From contig NZ_SMKW01000008.1 of NCBI RefSeq assembly GCF_004348985.1, forward strand, positions 118,410-182,409: a stretch of DNA of 64,000 nt. The letters are read 5' to 3'. Origin of the DNA: Saccharopolyspora elongata. GTDB taxonomy: Bacteria; Actinomycetota; Actinomycetes; Mycobacteriales; Pseudonocardiaceae. Shown piece after piece: positions 45,579 through 53,822 of this stretch; the first letter of the stretch is position 1; each line of letters opens with the position of its first letter. The notes beneath the pieces are model-generated. The model saw nothing but the letters and a program-made list of their open reading frames with translations. It did not search any database and was not told the DNA's origin. Made by a program: the position numbers and the translations under genes.

Positions 45579-45610
45579 GACCGGTGGTGCCGACCTCGGC
45601 ACCACCGGTC
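45579..45610 (+). terminator. perfect 15-bp hairpin between WxG and EspG-like genes
   Basis: GACCGGTGGTGCCGA (45579-45593) pairs exactly with TCGGCACCACCGGTC (45596-45610), with only two bases in the loop. No T-run follows. It may partly terminate transcription or stabilise the upstream mRNA, reducing EspG-like expression relative to the substrates. Confidence 0.45.
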
Positions 45611-45653
45611 GGTCACGCTTGAAGCGGGCGAATTCACAAGGGGAGAAACGACA

Positions 45654-46472
45654 GTGGGCGTGTTGGGGCGGTGGCAGCTTCAGCCGGTGCACTTGGACAT
45701 CGTGCTCAAGTACTTGAAGATCGACGGTTTGACCCTGCCGTTGAGCACCCGTTCTTTCGGGTACACCGCCGATCAGTTCAGCCAGATCGCGATCGGTGAG
45801 CTGGACCGGATGGCCGCCGCCGGCGTCGTGATCAACGACGAGGTCGCGCCGCCGCTGGTCACCGCGCTCAAGACGCTGGCCAACCCGTTCTTGTGGGTCG
45901 ACTCGCTGTGGTTCCCGCAGGTCGGCTCCGATCACTGCTGGCGGGCGCTCGCGGTGTTCACCGAAGGCAACCGGGTCGTGCTCGGCGTGCAGACGCCGAG
46001 CGAGGACCCGCAGCGCGGCGGCATGCTGACCGTCGAGGTCCACGAGAAAGCCCCGCTGCCGCAGGTCCTGCTGGCCACGTTGCCGCCCACCAAGCCGGGC
46101 GGCCAGGGACCGGTGCGCGTCCCGCAGAGCTCGCTGGTGCAGCAGCCGCAGCCCGACGACTACGACCAGATGAGCATGATGCAGTCGGCCACCCCGAACC
46201 GCGGCAGCAGCGGCGACCAGCAGGTCGCGCTCTACGAGGCGATCGGGAAGGCGCCGCACGCGCGCATTGGCCAGATCTCGGCGAGCACGCGCGACCAGTA
46301 CGGCCGCCGGAAGCGTTCCCAGGTGGTGTCCTGGTTCGACAACGAGCCGGACGGCCGCTACCTGAACCGGGTCGAGCGCGGCAGCTCCGGCGAGCAGGTC
46401 TTCGCGATCCTGCCGGCCGACGCGCGCACGATCGGCGCCGAGATCGATTCCCTCATCGCCCAGGTCCGCTGA
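45654..46472 (+). CDS. espG: EspG-family ESX chaperone
   Basis: A 272-residue soluble protein of the EspG family, cytosolic chaperones that hold PPE-type substrates by their helical tip before export. Diagnostic blocks are LGRWQLQPVHLDIVLKYLKI at the start, LSTRSFGYTADQFSQI, and the closing segment VVSWFDNEPDGRYLNRVERG with FAILPADARTIGAEIDSLIA. GTG 45654 follows GGGGAG. It is separated from the WxG gene only by a hairpin, so it is the dedicated chaperone of this substrate set. No EccB/C/D/E genes lie in the window, so the set must use a secretion system encoded elsewhere. Confidence 0.85.
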   Translation: MGVLGRWQLQPVHLDIVLKYLKIDGLTLPLSTRSFGYTADQFSQIAIGELDRMAAAGVVINDEVAPPLVTALKTLANPFLWVDSLWFPQVGSDHCWRALAVFTEGNRVVLGVQTPSEDPQRGGMLTVEVHEKAPLPQVLLATLPPTKPGGQGPVRVPQSSLVQQPQPDDYDQMSMMQSATPNRGSSGDQQVALYEAIGKAPHARIGQISASTRDQYGRRKRSQVVSWFDNEPDGRYLNRVERGSSGEQVFAILPADARTIGAEIDSLIAQVR

Positions 46473-46617
46473 CCGCGCCCGAACAGGCGGGGACCGCTCG
46501 ACCGCGGCTGGATGCTGCGCGCCGGGATTTCGCCATCTACGCCGGGTGATCACGACACGCCGAAGAGTGGCGAAGGGGGCGCCCACGGCTTGACAGTCCG
46601 CACGTAGGCTGCATGGC

Positions 46618-47946
46618 ATGGTCGAACCCCAGCTGCATCGCGTTACTTTGCCCAATGGGCTGCGCGTGGTGTTGGCACCGGACTCGGCGGCGGGCCAAGC
46701 GTCGTCGGGCCAGGCCCCTGTGGTCGGTGTCAGCGTGCACTACGACGTGGGCTTCCGCTCGGAACCGGAAGGGCGCACCGGTTTCGCCCACCTCTTCGAG
46801 CATTTGATGTTCCAAGGCAGCGAGAGCTTGGAGAAGCTCGCGCACTTCCGGCACGTGCAGGGCTCCGGCGGCACCTTCAACGGTTCGACGCACCAGGACT
46901 ACACCGACTACTACCAGGTGCTGCCGTCGGCGGCGCTGGAGCGGGCGTTGTTCCTCGAAGCGGACCGGATGCGGGCGCCGAAGATCACCGAGGAGAACCT
47001 GCGCAACCAGGTGGACGTGGTCAAGGAGGAGATCCGCCTCAACGTCCTCAACCGCCCCTACGGCGGTTTCCCGTGGATCTTGCTGCCGCCGGTGCTGTAC
47101 TCGACCTTCGCCAACGCCCACAACGGTTACGGCGACTTCACCGACCTGGAACAGGCGACCGTCGACGACTGCGCCGCGTTCCTCGACACCTACTACGCGC
47201 CGGGCAACGCGGTGCTGACCGTCAGCGGTGACCTCGACGTCGAGCACACCATCGATCTGATCAACAAGCACTTCGGCGATGTGCCGGCGCGCGACGTCGC
47301 GCCGCGGCCGTCGTTCGGCGAGCCGTTCCCGTCGGGTGAGCTGCGCGGCAAGCACACCGACCCGCACGCGCCGCTGCCCGCCGTCGCGCTGGGCTATCGC
47401 CTGCCGGACCCGGTCGGCGAGCTCGACGCCTACCTGGCGAACGTGGTGCTCGCGGCGATCTTGTCCGACGGCGACGCCGCCCGCCTGCAGCAGCGCCTGG
47501 TCTACCAGGACTCGCTGGTGGTGGACGTGCACGCCGGCTGCGGTCTGATGGGCTCCCCGCTGGACGCCCGCGACCCGGACACCTTCACCGTGACCGCGAT
47601 CCACACGCCGGAGGTCGGCCTCGACCGGGTGATCGGAGCGGTCGACGAGGAGTTGGAGAAGCTGGCCGCCGACGGCCCCACCGAGGACGAGCTGTCCCGC
47701 GTCACGGCGCGTTGGGCCGCCAGCCTTTACCGGGGGCACGACCGGGTGGTCACCCGGACCCTCGACCTGGGCAGCGCCGAGTTGCTGCACGGCCGCGCGG
47801 AGCTGATCTCCGAGCTGCCGAAGCGGATCGGCGAGGTCCGCACCGAGGACGTCGCGGCGGCCGCGAAGGCGTTGCGGTCGGACGCACGAGCGGTGCTGGA
47901 GATCGAACCCGCAGGTGACGAGAACGCGACAGGAGGTCCGGCATGA
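46618..47946 (+). CDS. M16 zinc peptidase, catalytic subunit
   Basis: A 442-residue M16B peptidase with the inverted zinc motif HLFEH (residues 58-62) and downstream Glu in QVDVVKEEIRLN. Substrate-side features such as GSGGTFNGSTHQDYTDYYQ fit the family. ATG 46618 follows TAGGCT (46605-46610) by seven bases, without a ribosome site, so it is likely leaderless. It overlaps the next M16 gene by four bases. Such pairs form a heterodimer in which this subunit cuts and the other binds peptide. There is no signal peptide, so it should be cytoplasmic. Confidence 0.9.
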   Translation: MVEPQLHRVTLPNGLRVVLAPDSAAGQASSGQAPVVGVSVHYDVGFRSEPEGRTGFAHLFEHLMFQGSESLEKLAHFRHVQGSGGTFNGSTHQDYTDYYQVLPSAALERALFLEADRMRAPKITEENLRNQVDVVKEEIRLNVLNRPYGGFPWILLPPVLYSTFANAHNGYGDFTDLEQATVDDCAAFLDTYYAPGNAVLTVSGDLDVEHTIDLINKHFGDVPARDVAPRPSFGEPFPSGELRGKHTDPHAPLPAVALGYRLPDPVGELDAYLANVVLAAILSDGDAARLQQRLVYQDSLVVDVHAGCGLMGSPLDARDPDTFTVTAIHTPEVGLDRVIGAVDEELEKLAADGPTEDELSRVTARWAASLYRGHDRVVTRTLDLGSAELLHGRAELISELPKRIGEVRTEDVAAAAKALRSDARAVLEIEPAGDENATGGPA

Positions 47947-49310
47947 CCCGCGCAACGCACCGCAGCGCCGAGGAGATCGGCCGCACCGAGCTCGGCCGGC
48001 GCCCGCTGCCGCCGCTCGGCGAGCCCCGCACCGGCCGCGCGCCGGCCGTCGTGGACACCGTGCTGGACAACGGCCTGCGGGTGATCGCCGCCCGGCACGG
48101 CGTGGTCCCGATGGTCGAACTGCGCCTGCGGATCCCGTTCGCCGGCGAGGACCAGAAGCACCCGGCCCGCGCCGAGCTGCTGGCCGAGACGCTGCTGACC
48201 GGCACGGAGCGCCGCAACCGGGTGCAGGTGGACACCGACCTGGCCGCGGTGGGCGCCGACCTGAGCTCGGTCGTCGACCCGGAGCGGCTCAGCATCACCG
48301 GTGACGCGCTGGCCACCGGGCTGGACACCCTGCTCGACGTGCTCGCCGACGCGCTGACCGGCGCGGTGTACCGCGACGAGGAGGTCGAGGGGGAGCGCGC
48401 CCGGCTGGTCGAGCGGATCGCCGTCGCGCGATCGCAGCCGCGGGTGATCGCCCGCGAGGAGCTGCAGCGACACCGCTACGGCGACCACCCGTTCGTCCGC
48501 GAGGTGCCGGCGGCCGAGGACGTCGCCGAGGTCACCGCCGAGGAGGTCCGCACCCTGCACCGCGAGTCGGTGCTGCCGCGCGGCTCGGTGCTGGTGCTGG
48601 TCGGTGACATCGACCCGGATCAGGCGGTGGCGGCCGTCGCGCGCAACCTGGCGGACTGGCAGTCCGAGGACAGCGCGCGCGAGCTCCCGTCGTTGCCCTC
48701 GGTCCGCGGTGGTGACGTGCGGCTGGTGCACCGGCCCGGCGCGGTGCAGTCGCAGCTGCGCTTCTCCGCGCAGGCGCTGCCGCGCACGGACCCGCAGTAC
48801 CCGGCGCTGCAGGTCGCGAACCTGGTCTTCGGCGGCTACTTCTCCTCGCGGTTGGTGGAGAACATCCGCGAGGACAAGGGCTACACCTACGGCGCGCACT
48901 CGTCGTTCGAGTTCACCCGGGGCAACGGCACGGTCCTCGTCGACGCCGACACCGCCAGCGAGGTCACCGCGGCAGCGCTGCTGGAGACCCGGTACGAGCT
49001 GGCGAGGCTGGCGCTGGTGCCGCCGACCGAGTCGGAGGTGGAGTCGGCCCGGCAGTATGCCATCGGCAGCCTGCTCACCTCCACCGCTTCGCAGGCCGGG
49101 ATGGCATCCACGCTCGCCGCGCTGGCCACGGCGGGGCTGGCGCAGGACTGGCTGGTCGCGCACCCCGAGCGGTTGCGGGCGGTCACTGTCGAGCAAGTTG
49201 CCGAGGCGGCCAGGTTGTTCGCTCCCACGTCCTTCACCGGAGTGGTCGTCGGCGACGCGGACAAGCTCGCCGGCCAGCTGCGGCTGCTCGGGGGAGTGGT
49301 GCTGCCATGA
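47943..49310 (+). CDS. M16 peptidase-like partner subunit (non-catalytic)
   Basis: A 455-residue M16 homologue that lacks the HxxEH zinc motif; the corresponding region reads HPARAELLAETLLTG. It retains the Arg/Tyr pair of the binding subunit in NIREDKGYTYGAHSSFEF. ATG 47943 overlaps the previous stop (ATGA), so the two are made in coupled, near equal amounts. This matches the bacterial M16B pattern of a catalytic and an inactive partner. The N-terminal 35 residues (EEIGRTELGRRPLPPLGEP) precede the fold. Substrates are unknown but are usually unfolded peptides. Confidence 0.9.
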   Translation: MTRATHRSAEEIGRTELGRRPLPPLGEPRTGRAPAVVDTVLDNGLRVIAARHGVVPMVELRLRIPFAGEDQKHPARAELLAETLLTGTERRNRVQVDTDLAAVGADLSSVVDPERLSITGDALATGLDTLLDVLADALTGAVYRDEEVEGERARLVERIAVARSQPRVIAREELQRHRYGDHPFVREVPAAEDVAEVTAEEVRTLHRESVLPRGSVLVLVGDIDPDQAVAAVARNLADWQSEDSARELPSLPSVRGGDVRLVHRPGAVQSQLRFSAQALPRTDPQYPALQVANLVFGGYFSSRLVENIREDKGYTYGAHSSFEFTRGNGTVLVDADTASEVTAAALLETRYELARLALVPPTESEVESARQYAIGSLLTSTASQAGMASTLAALATAGLAQDWLVAHPERLRAVTVEQVAEAARLFAPTSFTGVVVGDADKLAGQLRLLGGVVLP

Positions 49311-49335
49311 CCCGGTTAGACGGTGAGGCGGGCAG

Positions 49336-50262
49336 ATGACTACCGAGGTGTTGGCCGGGGCGGGTTTCCAGCTGGATTCCGCGCCCCTGCTCTCCAGGTC
49401 CACAGTGGACCGCAGGGAGACGCTGCGGGACGCCCCGGACGGCGGCGCCCAGCTGTGGACGACCGGACGGGTCGTGCTGGTGGACGCCAGAGGGCGCACC
49501 CAGATCGGCCAGGATTCGCGGCTCGTGGTGCATCCCGCGACGGACTTCGGTGCAGGCCCGGTCCCCAACGCCGTCCTGCTCGGCGTCGAGGACGAGATCG
49601 GCTACTGGGCGTTGCGCAGCGAGCACGACGGAGCCCAGGACGACTGGCGGGACCTGCGCACCGGCGGTGGTCTGCTCAACGACACCGACGCCGGGCTGTT
49701 CACCACCGCTGTCGGCCTCCTCGGCTGGCACGACAACGCCCGCTACTGCGCGGTGTGCGGCGCGGCGACGACGCGGGTCCGCGCGGGGTGGGCCCGGCGT
49801 TGCACGGGCTGCGACCGCGAGGAGTACCCGCGCACCGACCCGGCCGTCATCTGCCTGGTGCACGACGGCGCGGACCGCATCCTGCTGGCCCGCCAGCCGA
49901 TCTGGCCGCCGGAGCGGTACTCGGTGCTCGCCGGTTTCGTCGAGGCCGGTGAGTCGTTGGAGGCCTGCGTCTCGCGCGAGATCGCGGAGGAGGTCGGGGT
50001 GGCGGTCTCGGACGTCCGTTACCTCGGCAGCCAGCCGTGGCCGTTCCCGCGGTCGCTGATGCTGGGCTTCGCCGCGATCGCGGACCCGTCGGCGCCGCTG
50101 ACCCCGGCGGACGGCGAGATCGAGGACGCCCGCTGGGTGCACCGCGACACGGTCCGGGCGGCCCTGGAGTCCGAGGGCGGAGCGGTCGACGGCCTGCGCC
50201 TGCCGCCGGGCGTGTCCATCGCCTACCGCATGATCAAGGGCTGGGCCACCTGGCAGGACTGA
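49336..50262 (+). CDS. nudC: NAD+ diphosphatase NudC (Nudix, zinc ribbon)
   Basis: A 308-residue NudC-type protein. It has an N-terminal domain, a zinc ribbon (YCAVCG and [13 protein letters not shown]), and the Nudix box [20 protein letters not shown] followed by the NADH-diphosphatase signature [11 protein letters not shown]. NudC hydrolyses NAD(H) to NMN(H) and AMP and removes NAD caps from RNA. ATG 49336 follows GAGGCGGG. It sits between the M16 pair and UvrD2, as Rv3199c precedes Rv3198c. A terminator follows the stop. Confidence 0.93.
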   Translation: MTTEVLAGAGFQLDSAPLLSRSTVDRRETLRDAPDGGAQLWTTGRVVLVDARGRTQIGQDSRLVVHPATDFGAGPVPNAVLLGVEDEIGYWALRSEHDGAQDDWRDLRTGGGLLNDTDAGLFTTAVGLLGWHDNARYCAVCGAATTRVRAGWARRCTGCDREEYPRTDPAVICLVHDGADRILLARQPIWPPERYSVLAGFVEAGESLEACVSREIAEEVGVAVSDVRYLGSQPWPFPRSLMLGFAAIADPSAPLTPADGEIEDARWVHRDTVRAALESEGGAVDGLRLPPGVSIAYRMIKGWATWQD

Positions 50263-50267
50263 CGCGA

Positions 50268-50298
50268 GGAGCCGGCCGGGACCTCCCCGGCCGGCTCC
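50268..50298 (+). terminator. terminator hairpin after nudC
   Basis: GGAGCCGGCCGGG (50268-50280) pairs with CCCGGCCGGCTCC (50286-50298) around five bases, six bases after the nudC stop. TTTT occurs ten bases later. Confidence 0.7.
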
Positions 50299-50437
50299 GC
50301 ATGTCCTTTTGAGCACCTTTCGCCGCAGTTCAGCGTGGTTCGGGCACAGTTCTCGCCGGCGGATCACGCCCGACACGCGGTTGCGGGTGCCGGGGTGTAG
50401 CCCCGAACGGGGGAGCAGGTCTGCGAAGATGCCGGGC

Positions 50438-52525
50438 ATGACCGAGCAGCCGCGACTCCTGGAAGGTTTGGATCCGGAGCAGCGGCAGGCGGTCGTCGCA
50501 CCACGCGGCCCCGTGTGCGTCCTGGCGGGCGCGGGCACCGGGAAGACGCGCACGATCACCCATCGCATCGCCTACCTCGTGCAGCGCGGCCTCGTCGCGC
50601 CGCAGCAGGTGCTCGCGGTGACCTTCACCGCCCGAGCGGCGGGGGAGATGCGCACCCGGCTGCGCGCGCTCGGCGCGGCCGGCGTGCAGGCGCAGACCTT
50701 CCACGCCGCGGCCTTCCGGCAGCTGCGCTACTTCTGGCCGCGGGTGCACGAGACGCAGATGTGGCAGCTGGCGGACAACAAGTTCCGGCTGGTCATGCAG
50801 GCGGCGAACAAGCTCGGGCTGTCCACCGAGCGGGAGGACGTCCGGGACCTGGCCGGCGAGATCGAGTGGGCCAAGTCGTCGCTGATCGGGCCCGAGCAGT
50901 ACCCGGCCGCCGCGGCCGCCGCCGGGCGGGAGGTGCCGGTCCTGCCGGAGCAGCTCAGCAAGGCCTTCGCGACCTACGAGCAGGTCAAGAACAGGGCGCA
51001 GATGCTGGACTTCGACGACCTGTTGCTGCACATCGCGGCGATCCTGGAGGACCAGCCGGAGATCGCCGAGGAGTTCCGCGGCCGGTACCGGTCGTTCGTC
51101 GTGGACGAGTACCAGGACGTCAACCCGCTGCAGCAGCGGGTGCTCGACTCGTGGGTAGGCAACCGCGACGACCTCACGGTGGTGGGCGACGCGAACCAGA
51201 CGATCTACTCGTTCGCCGGCGCGTCGCCGAAGTGGCTGATCGGTTTCCCGCGCAAGTACCCGGAGGCGACGGTGGTGCGCCTGGAACGGGACTACCGGTC
51301 GACGCCGCAGGTGGTGGGCCTGGCCAACCAGGTCATCGGCGCGGCGCGGGAACGGCCGGCCGGCACCCGGCTGAAGCTGGTCGGACAACGCCCGGACGGG
51401 CCCCGGCCGGACTTCGCCGAGTACGACGACGAGACCGACGAGGCCGAGGCGATCGCGCGCAAGATCGCTCAGCTGGCCAAGCGAGGCGTCGCGCTGTCGG
51501 AGATCGCGGTGCTGTTCCGGGTCAACGCGCAGTCGGAGGTCTACGAGAAGGCGCTGTCCGACGCCGAGATCCCCTACCAGGTACGCGGTGGCGAACGGTT
51601 CTTCGCGCGGGCGGAGGTGCGGCAGGCGATGGCCACGCTGCGCACCGCGATCGCGCACGGCGCCGATGAGGAGGACCTGCCCGCGACCGTCCGGTCCGTG
51701 CTCCGCGAAGTCGGCCTGACCGACGAGCCTCCTGCCGGTGGGGCCGCGCGCGAGCGGTGGGAGTCGCTGATCGCGCTGGTGGAGCTCGCGGAGGAGCTGA
51801 CCGCCGCGGAGCCCGAAGCGGGGCTGGCCCGCTACGTCGCGGAACTCGACGCGCGTGCCGAGTCCCAGCATCCGCCGACCGTCGAGGGCGTCACCCTGGC
51901 CTCGCTGCACGCGGCCAAGGGCCTCGAATGGGACGCGGTGTTCCTGGTGGGTCTGGTCGAGGGAACCCTGCCGATCATGCACGCCGACACCGACGCGGCC
52001 GTCGAGGAGGAACGCCGCCTGCTCTACGTCGGGGTCACCCGCGCCCGCGAGCACCTTTCCCTGTCGTGGGCGCTGGCGCGCGCCGGTGGCCGCCGCTACC
52101 GCCGGCGCAGCCGCTTCCTGTACAGCCTGGTGCCGGACGAACATCCGGCGGCGCTGCCCAACAAGGTCAAGCAGCGCGAGCTGCTGTCACGACCCGCGAA
52201 GGCCGCGAAACCGCATTGCCGCATCTGCAACGTCGTCCTGACGGGCACGATGGACATCAAGCTCGGTCGCTGCGCGGGCTGCCCGTCTGATGTGGACGAA
52301 GATCTGCTGTCGCAGTTGAAGGCGTGGCGCAGCGAGCGGGCACGGCAGCTGAAGGTGCCCGCGTACGTGGTGTTCACCGACGCGACGCTGACCGCGATCG
52401 CCGAGCAGCGGCCGCTGGACGAGACCGCATTGGTCGGCATCTCCGGGATCGGGGCCTCGAAGCTGCAGAAGTTCGGCTCCGACGTGCTCGCGCTGACCCA
52501 GGGTGACCGCCGCGACATGCGCTGA
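50438..52525 (+). CDS. uvrD2: ATP-dependent DNA helicase UvrD2
   Basis: A 695-residue SF1 helicase with Walker [24 protein letters not shown] Ia ([15 protein letters not shown]), motif [28 protein letters not shown] and [16 protein letters not shown]. UvrD2 hallmarks follow: the tetracysteine CRICN to CAGC and a C-terminal HRDC domain ([16 protein letters not shown]). It works with UvrABC and in general DNA unwinding, and is essential in M. tuberculosis (Rv3198c). The start is ATG 50438. Its stop is 46 bases before the whiB7 promoter element. Confidence 0.94.
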   Translation: MTEQPRLLEGLDPEQRQAVVAPRGPVCVLAGAGTGKTRTITHRIAYLVQRGLVAPQQVLAVTFTARAAGEMRTRLRALGAAGVQAQTFHAAAFRQLRYFWPRVHETQMWQLADNKFRLVMQAANKLGLSTEREDVRDLAGEIEWAKSSLIGPEQYPAAAAAAGREVPVLPEQLSKAFATYEQVKNRAQMLDFDDLLLHIAAILEDQPEIAEEFRGRYRSFVVDEYQDVNPLQQRVLDSWVGNRDDLTVVGDANQTIYSFAGASPKWLIGFPRKYPEATVVRLERDYRSTPQVVGLANQVIGAARERPAGTRLKLVGQRPDGPRPDFAEYDDETDEAEAIARKIAQLAKRGVALSEIAVLFRVNAQSEVYEKALSDAEIPYQVRGGERFFARAEVRQAMATLRTAIAHGADEEDLPATVRSVLREVGLTDEPPAGGAARERWESLIALVELAEELTAAEPEAGLARYVAELDARAESQHPPTVEGVTLASLHAAKGLEWDAVFLVGLVEGTLPIMHADTDAAVEEERRLLYVGVTRAREHLSLSWALARAGGRRYRRRSRFLYSLVPDEHPAALPNKVKQRELLSRPAKAAKPHCRICNVVLTGTMDIKLGRCAGCPSDVDEDLLSQLKAWRSERARQLKVPAYVVFTDATLTAIAEQRPLDETALVGISGIGASKLQKFGSDVLALTQGDRRDMR

Positions 52526-52571
52526 AACGCCTGGTCGCACGGGTTTTTCAGGCGATCGAGCGGATTCTTCG

Positions 52572-52610
52572 AAAAATACGTTGCGACCGGCACGGTGGTG
52601 CCAATAACCT
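52572..52610 (+). promoter_or_regulatory. whiB7 promoter with AT-rich WhiB7 site
   Basis: AAAAAT (52572-52577) lies three bases before the -35 hexamer TTGCGA (52581-52586); TAACCT (52605-52610) is a -10 at 18 bases. In mycobacteria WhiB7 binds an AT-rich stretch exactly three bases upstream of the -35 and activates its own promoter. The same geometry here points to autoregulation. Confidence 0.7.
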
Positions 52611-52670
52611 GCAAGAGCGCGAGCCGTGGTTGGGAGAAACCACGGCCCTGAACCCCGAAGGGAGGTGGCC

Positions 52671-52886
52671 TTGGTGTCCACGATTCTGATGTCGAGCACC
52701 CCGCGCCACCTCATGGCCGGGGCCATCGCGCTGTCCCGCGGCACTTTCGCGCCAATCCCAGCTGCTGCCGAGTACGAAGCTGGCAATGGTCGTGAGTTCA
52801 AGCCGCGTTGGTTCCGTGCGGTTCCGCAGACCGTTGTCGACCCATGCCGGTCCGTTCGTAGGCGATTCCTCGATCCACTGATCTAG
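52671..52886 (+). CDS. whiB7 leader reading frame (upstream ORF, 70-71 aa)
   Basis: An open frame in the whiB7 leader begins at TTG 52671 or GTG 52674, with AAGGGAGG at ideal distance, a stronger site than most genes here. The product starts STILMSSTPRHLMAG and contains FKPRWFRAVPQTVVDP near the end. It stops at 52886, only 20 bases before a perfect terminator hairpin. In mycobacterial and streptomycete whiB7/wblC leaders, translation of such frames couples ribosome-targeting drugs to read-through of the terminator. By that analogy the peptide itself may be dispensable and its translation the sensor. The sequence resembles no protein I know. Confidence 0.65.
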   Translation: MVSTILMSSTPRHLMAGAIALSRGTFAPIPAAAEYEAGNGREFKPRWFRAVPQTVVDPCRSVRRRFLDPLI

Positions 52887-52906
52887 GAACGTCTCTCAGG
52901 CTTCTC

Positions 52907-52950
52907 GAAGGCCGCGGACCCGCAAACGGGTCCGCGGCCTTCTTGTCGTT
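52907..52950 (+). terminator. attenuator terminator in the whiB7 leader
   Basis: GAAGGCCGCGGACCCG (52907-52922) pairs perfectly with CGGGTCCGCGGCCTTC (52927-52942), loop CAAA, followed by T-rich sequence. It lies between the leader frame and whiB7, so it should end most transcripts unless something melts it, such as stalled ribosomes on the leader. Confidence 0.85.
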
Positions 52951-52991
52951 CCCGTTTTTCCTGCCGCCGATCGAATACTGGAGGAAGTTTC

Positions 52992-53375
52992 ATGTTGACC
53001 GCGAGTGTGCCGATATCCAGCTCGGGCGAGGGCTTGCTGGCAGACGAGGACACCGTGGCCGGCCTGTTCGGCAGCCCCACGACGCTCGAAAGCCGACTGC
53101 CCTGCCGTCAGGACCCCGACCTGTGGTTCGCCGAGAACCCGCGGGAGCTGGACCAGGCCAAGTCGCTGTGCGCCGACTGTCCGATCAAGGCCGAGTGCCT
53201 GGCCGGCGCGCTGTCCCGCGGCGAGCCGTGGGGCGTCTGGGGTGGCGAGATCTTCGAGCGCGGTGCGGTGGTCGCCCGCAAGCGCCCGCGCGGCCGTCCG
53301 CGCAAGCACCCGCTGCCCGCCGACACCCCGGCCGCGGGCCGGCCCGCGCGGCGAGGTCAGGAGCGAGCGGCATGA
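52992..53375 (+). CDS. whiB7: transcriptional activator WhiB7
   Basis: A 127-residue WhiB protein. Four cysteines in LPCRQDPDLWF and LCADCPIKAECL hold the [4Fe-4S] cluster, GVWGGE is the WhiB turn that contacts sigma factor, and RGRPRK near the C-terminus is the AT-hook specific to WhiB7. It activates intrinsic resistance genes for ribosome-targeting drugs in actinobacteria. ATG 52992 follows GGAGGAAG. It is preceded by an autoregulated promoter, a leader frame and a terminator, and followed by a coupled small gene. Position next to uvrD2 matches Rv3197A. Confidence 0.95.
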   Translation: MLTASVPISSSGEGLLADEDTVAGLFGSPTTLESRLPCRQDPDLWFAENPRELDQAKSLCADCPIKAECLAGALSRGEPWGVWGGEIFERGAVVARKRPRGRPRKHPLPADTPAAGRPARRGQERAA

Positions 53376-53590
53376 CGTACCACCGAACCATCGACCCCAT
53401 CACCGGAAACCCGATCAAGAGCGAGGTAAGGATGTTCATGCCCGAGGACCTGTCCCGGATACGAAGTAACGAGCTGATCGACGAAGCGCACCGACATCGG
53501 TTGGCCAGGGAGATCTCGGCCGGTCGCTGGTGGCGCTGGCTCGCCGACTACGCCGGTCGCCGCGCGCAGCAGGCGTCCCGATGTCCGTGA
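53372..53590 (+). CDS. small basic protein coupled to whiB7
   Basis: A 72-residue protein whose ATG (53372) overlaps the whiB7 stop (ATGA). The core is MPEDLSRIRSNELIDEAHR followed by LAREISAGRWWRWLADYAGR, an amphipathic, Arg-rich pair of helices; short proteins of this kind with a ...PEDL...R...LxxEA... pattern are scattered in actinobacteria with unknown roles. The first 30 residues (TIDPITGNPIKSEVRMF) may be a leader to an internal start at ATG 53432 or 53438. Strict coupling means it should be induced with WhiB7 under drug stress. Confidence 0.7.
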   Translation: MTYHRTIDPITGNPIKSEVRMFMPEDLSRIRSNELIDEAHRHRLAREISAGRWWRWLADYAGRRAQQASRCP

Positions 53591-53822
53591 GCCGCCCGGG
53601 ATCGGCTCGGTAGGACTCGATGGCGGTGCTGAACCACCTTGCACCGCAACGGATTCCAGGAGCCGTCCCATGCGGGCTTCCCGGCCGCGTCCGCCGGTCG
53701 GGAAGCCCGCGGCCCCGGCGACCGGAATCCCTTGCGCAGGACGAGACTCGATGCGCTCGAGCGCTCGCGCACCTTGACAACACAGAGCACCGGCCGGGGC
53801 ATTGCCCGTATCGTGATGCCTC

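Noticed and set aside
46590..46610. TTGACA as a -35 for the M16 gene
   Set aside because: It is only nine bases before TAGGCT, too close for a sigma-70 promoter; only the -10-like hexamer is considered.
44118..46655. Minus-strand open frame across the ESX-like genes
   Set aside because: Antisense to the well-supported WxG and EspG-like genes; low-complexity Thr/Gly/Ala text reflects the glycine repeat region.
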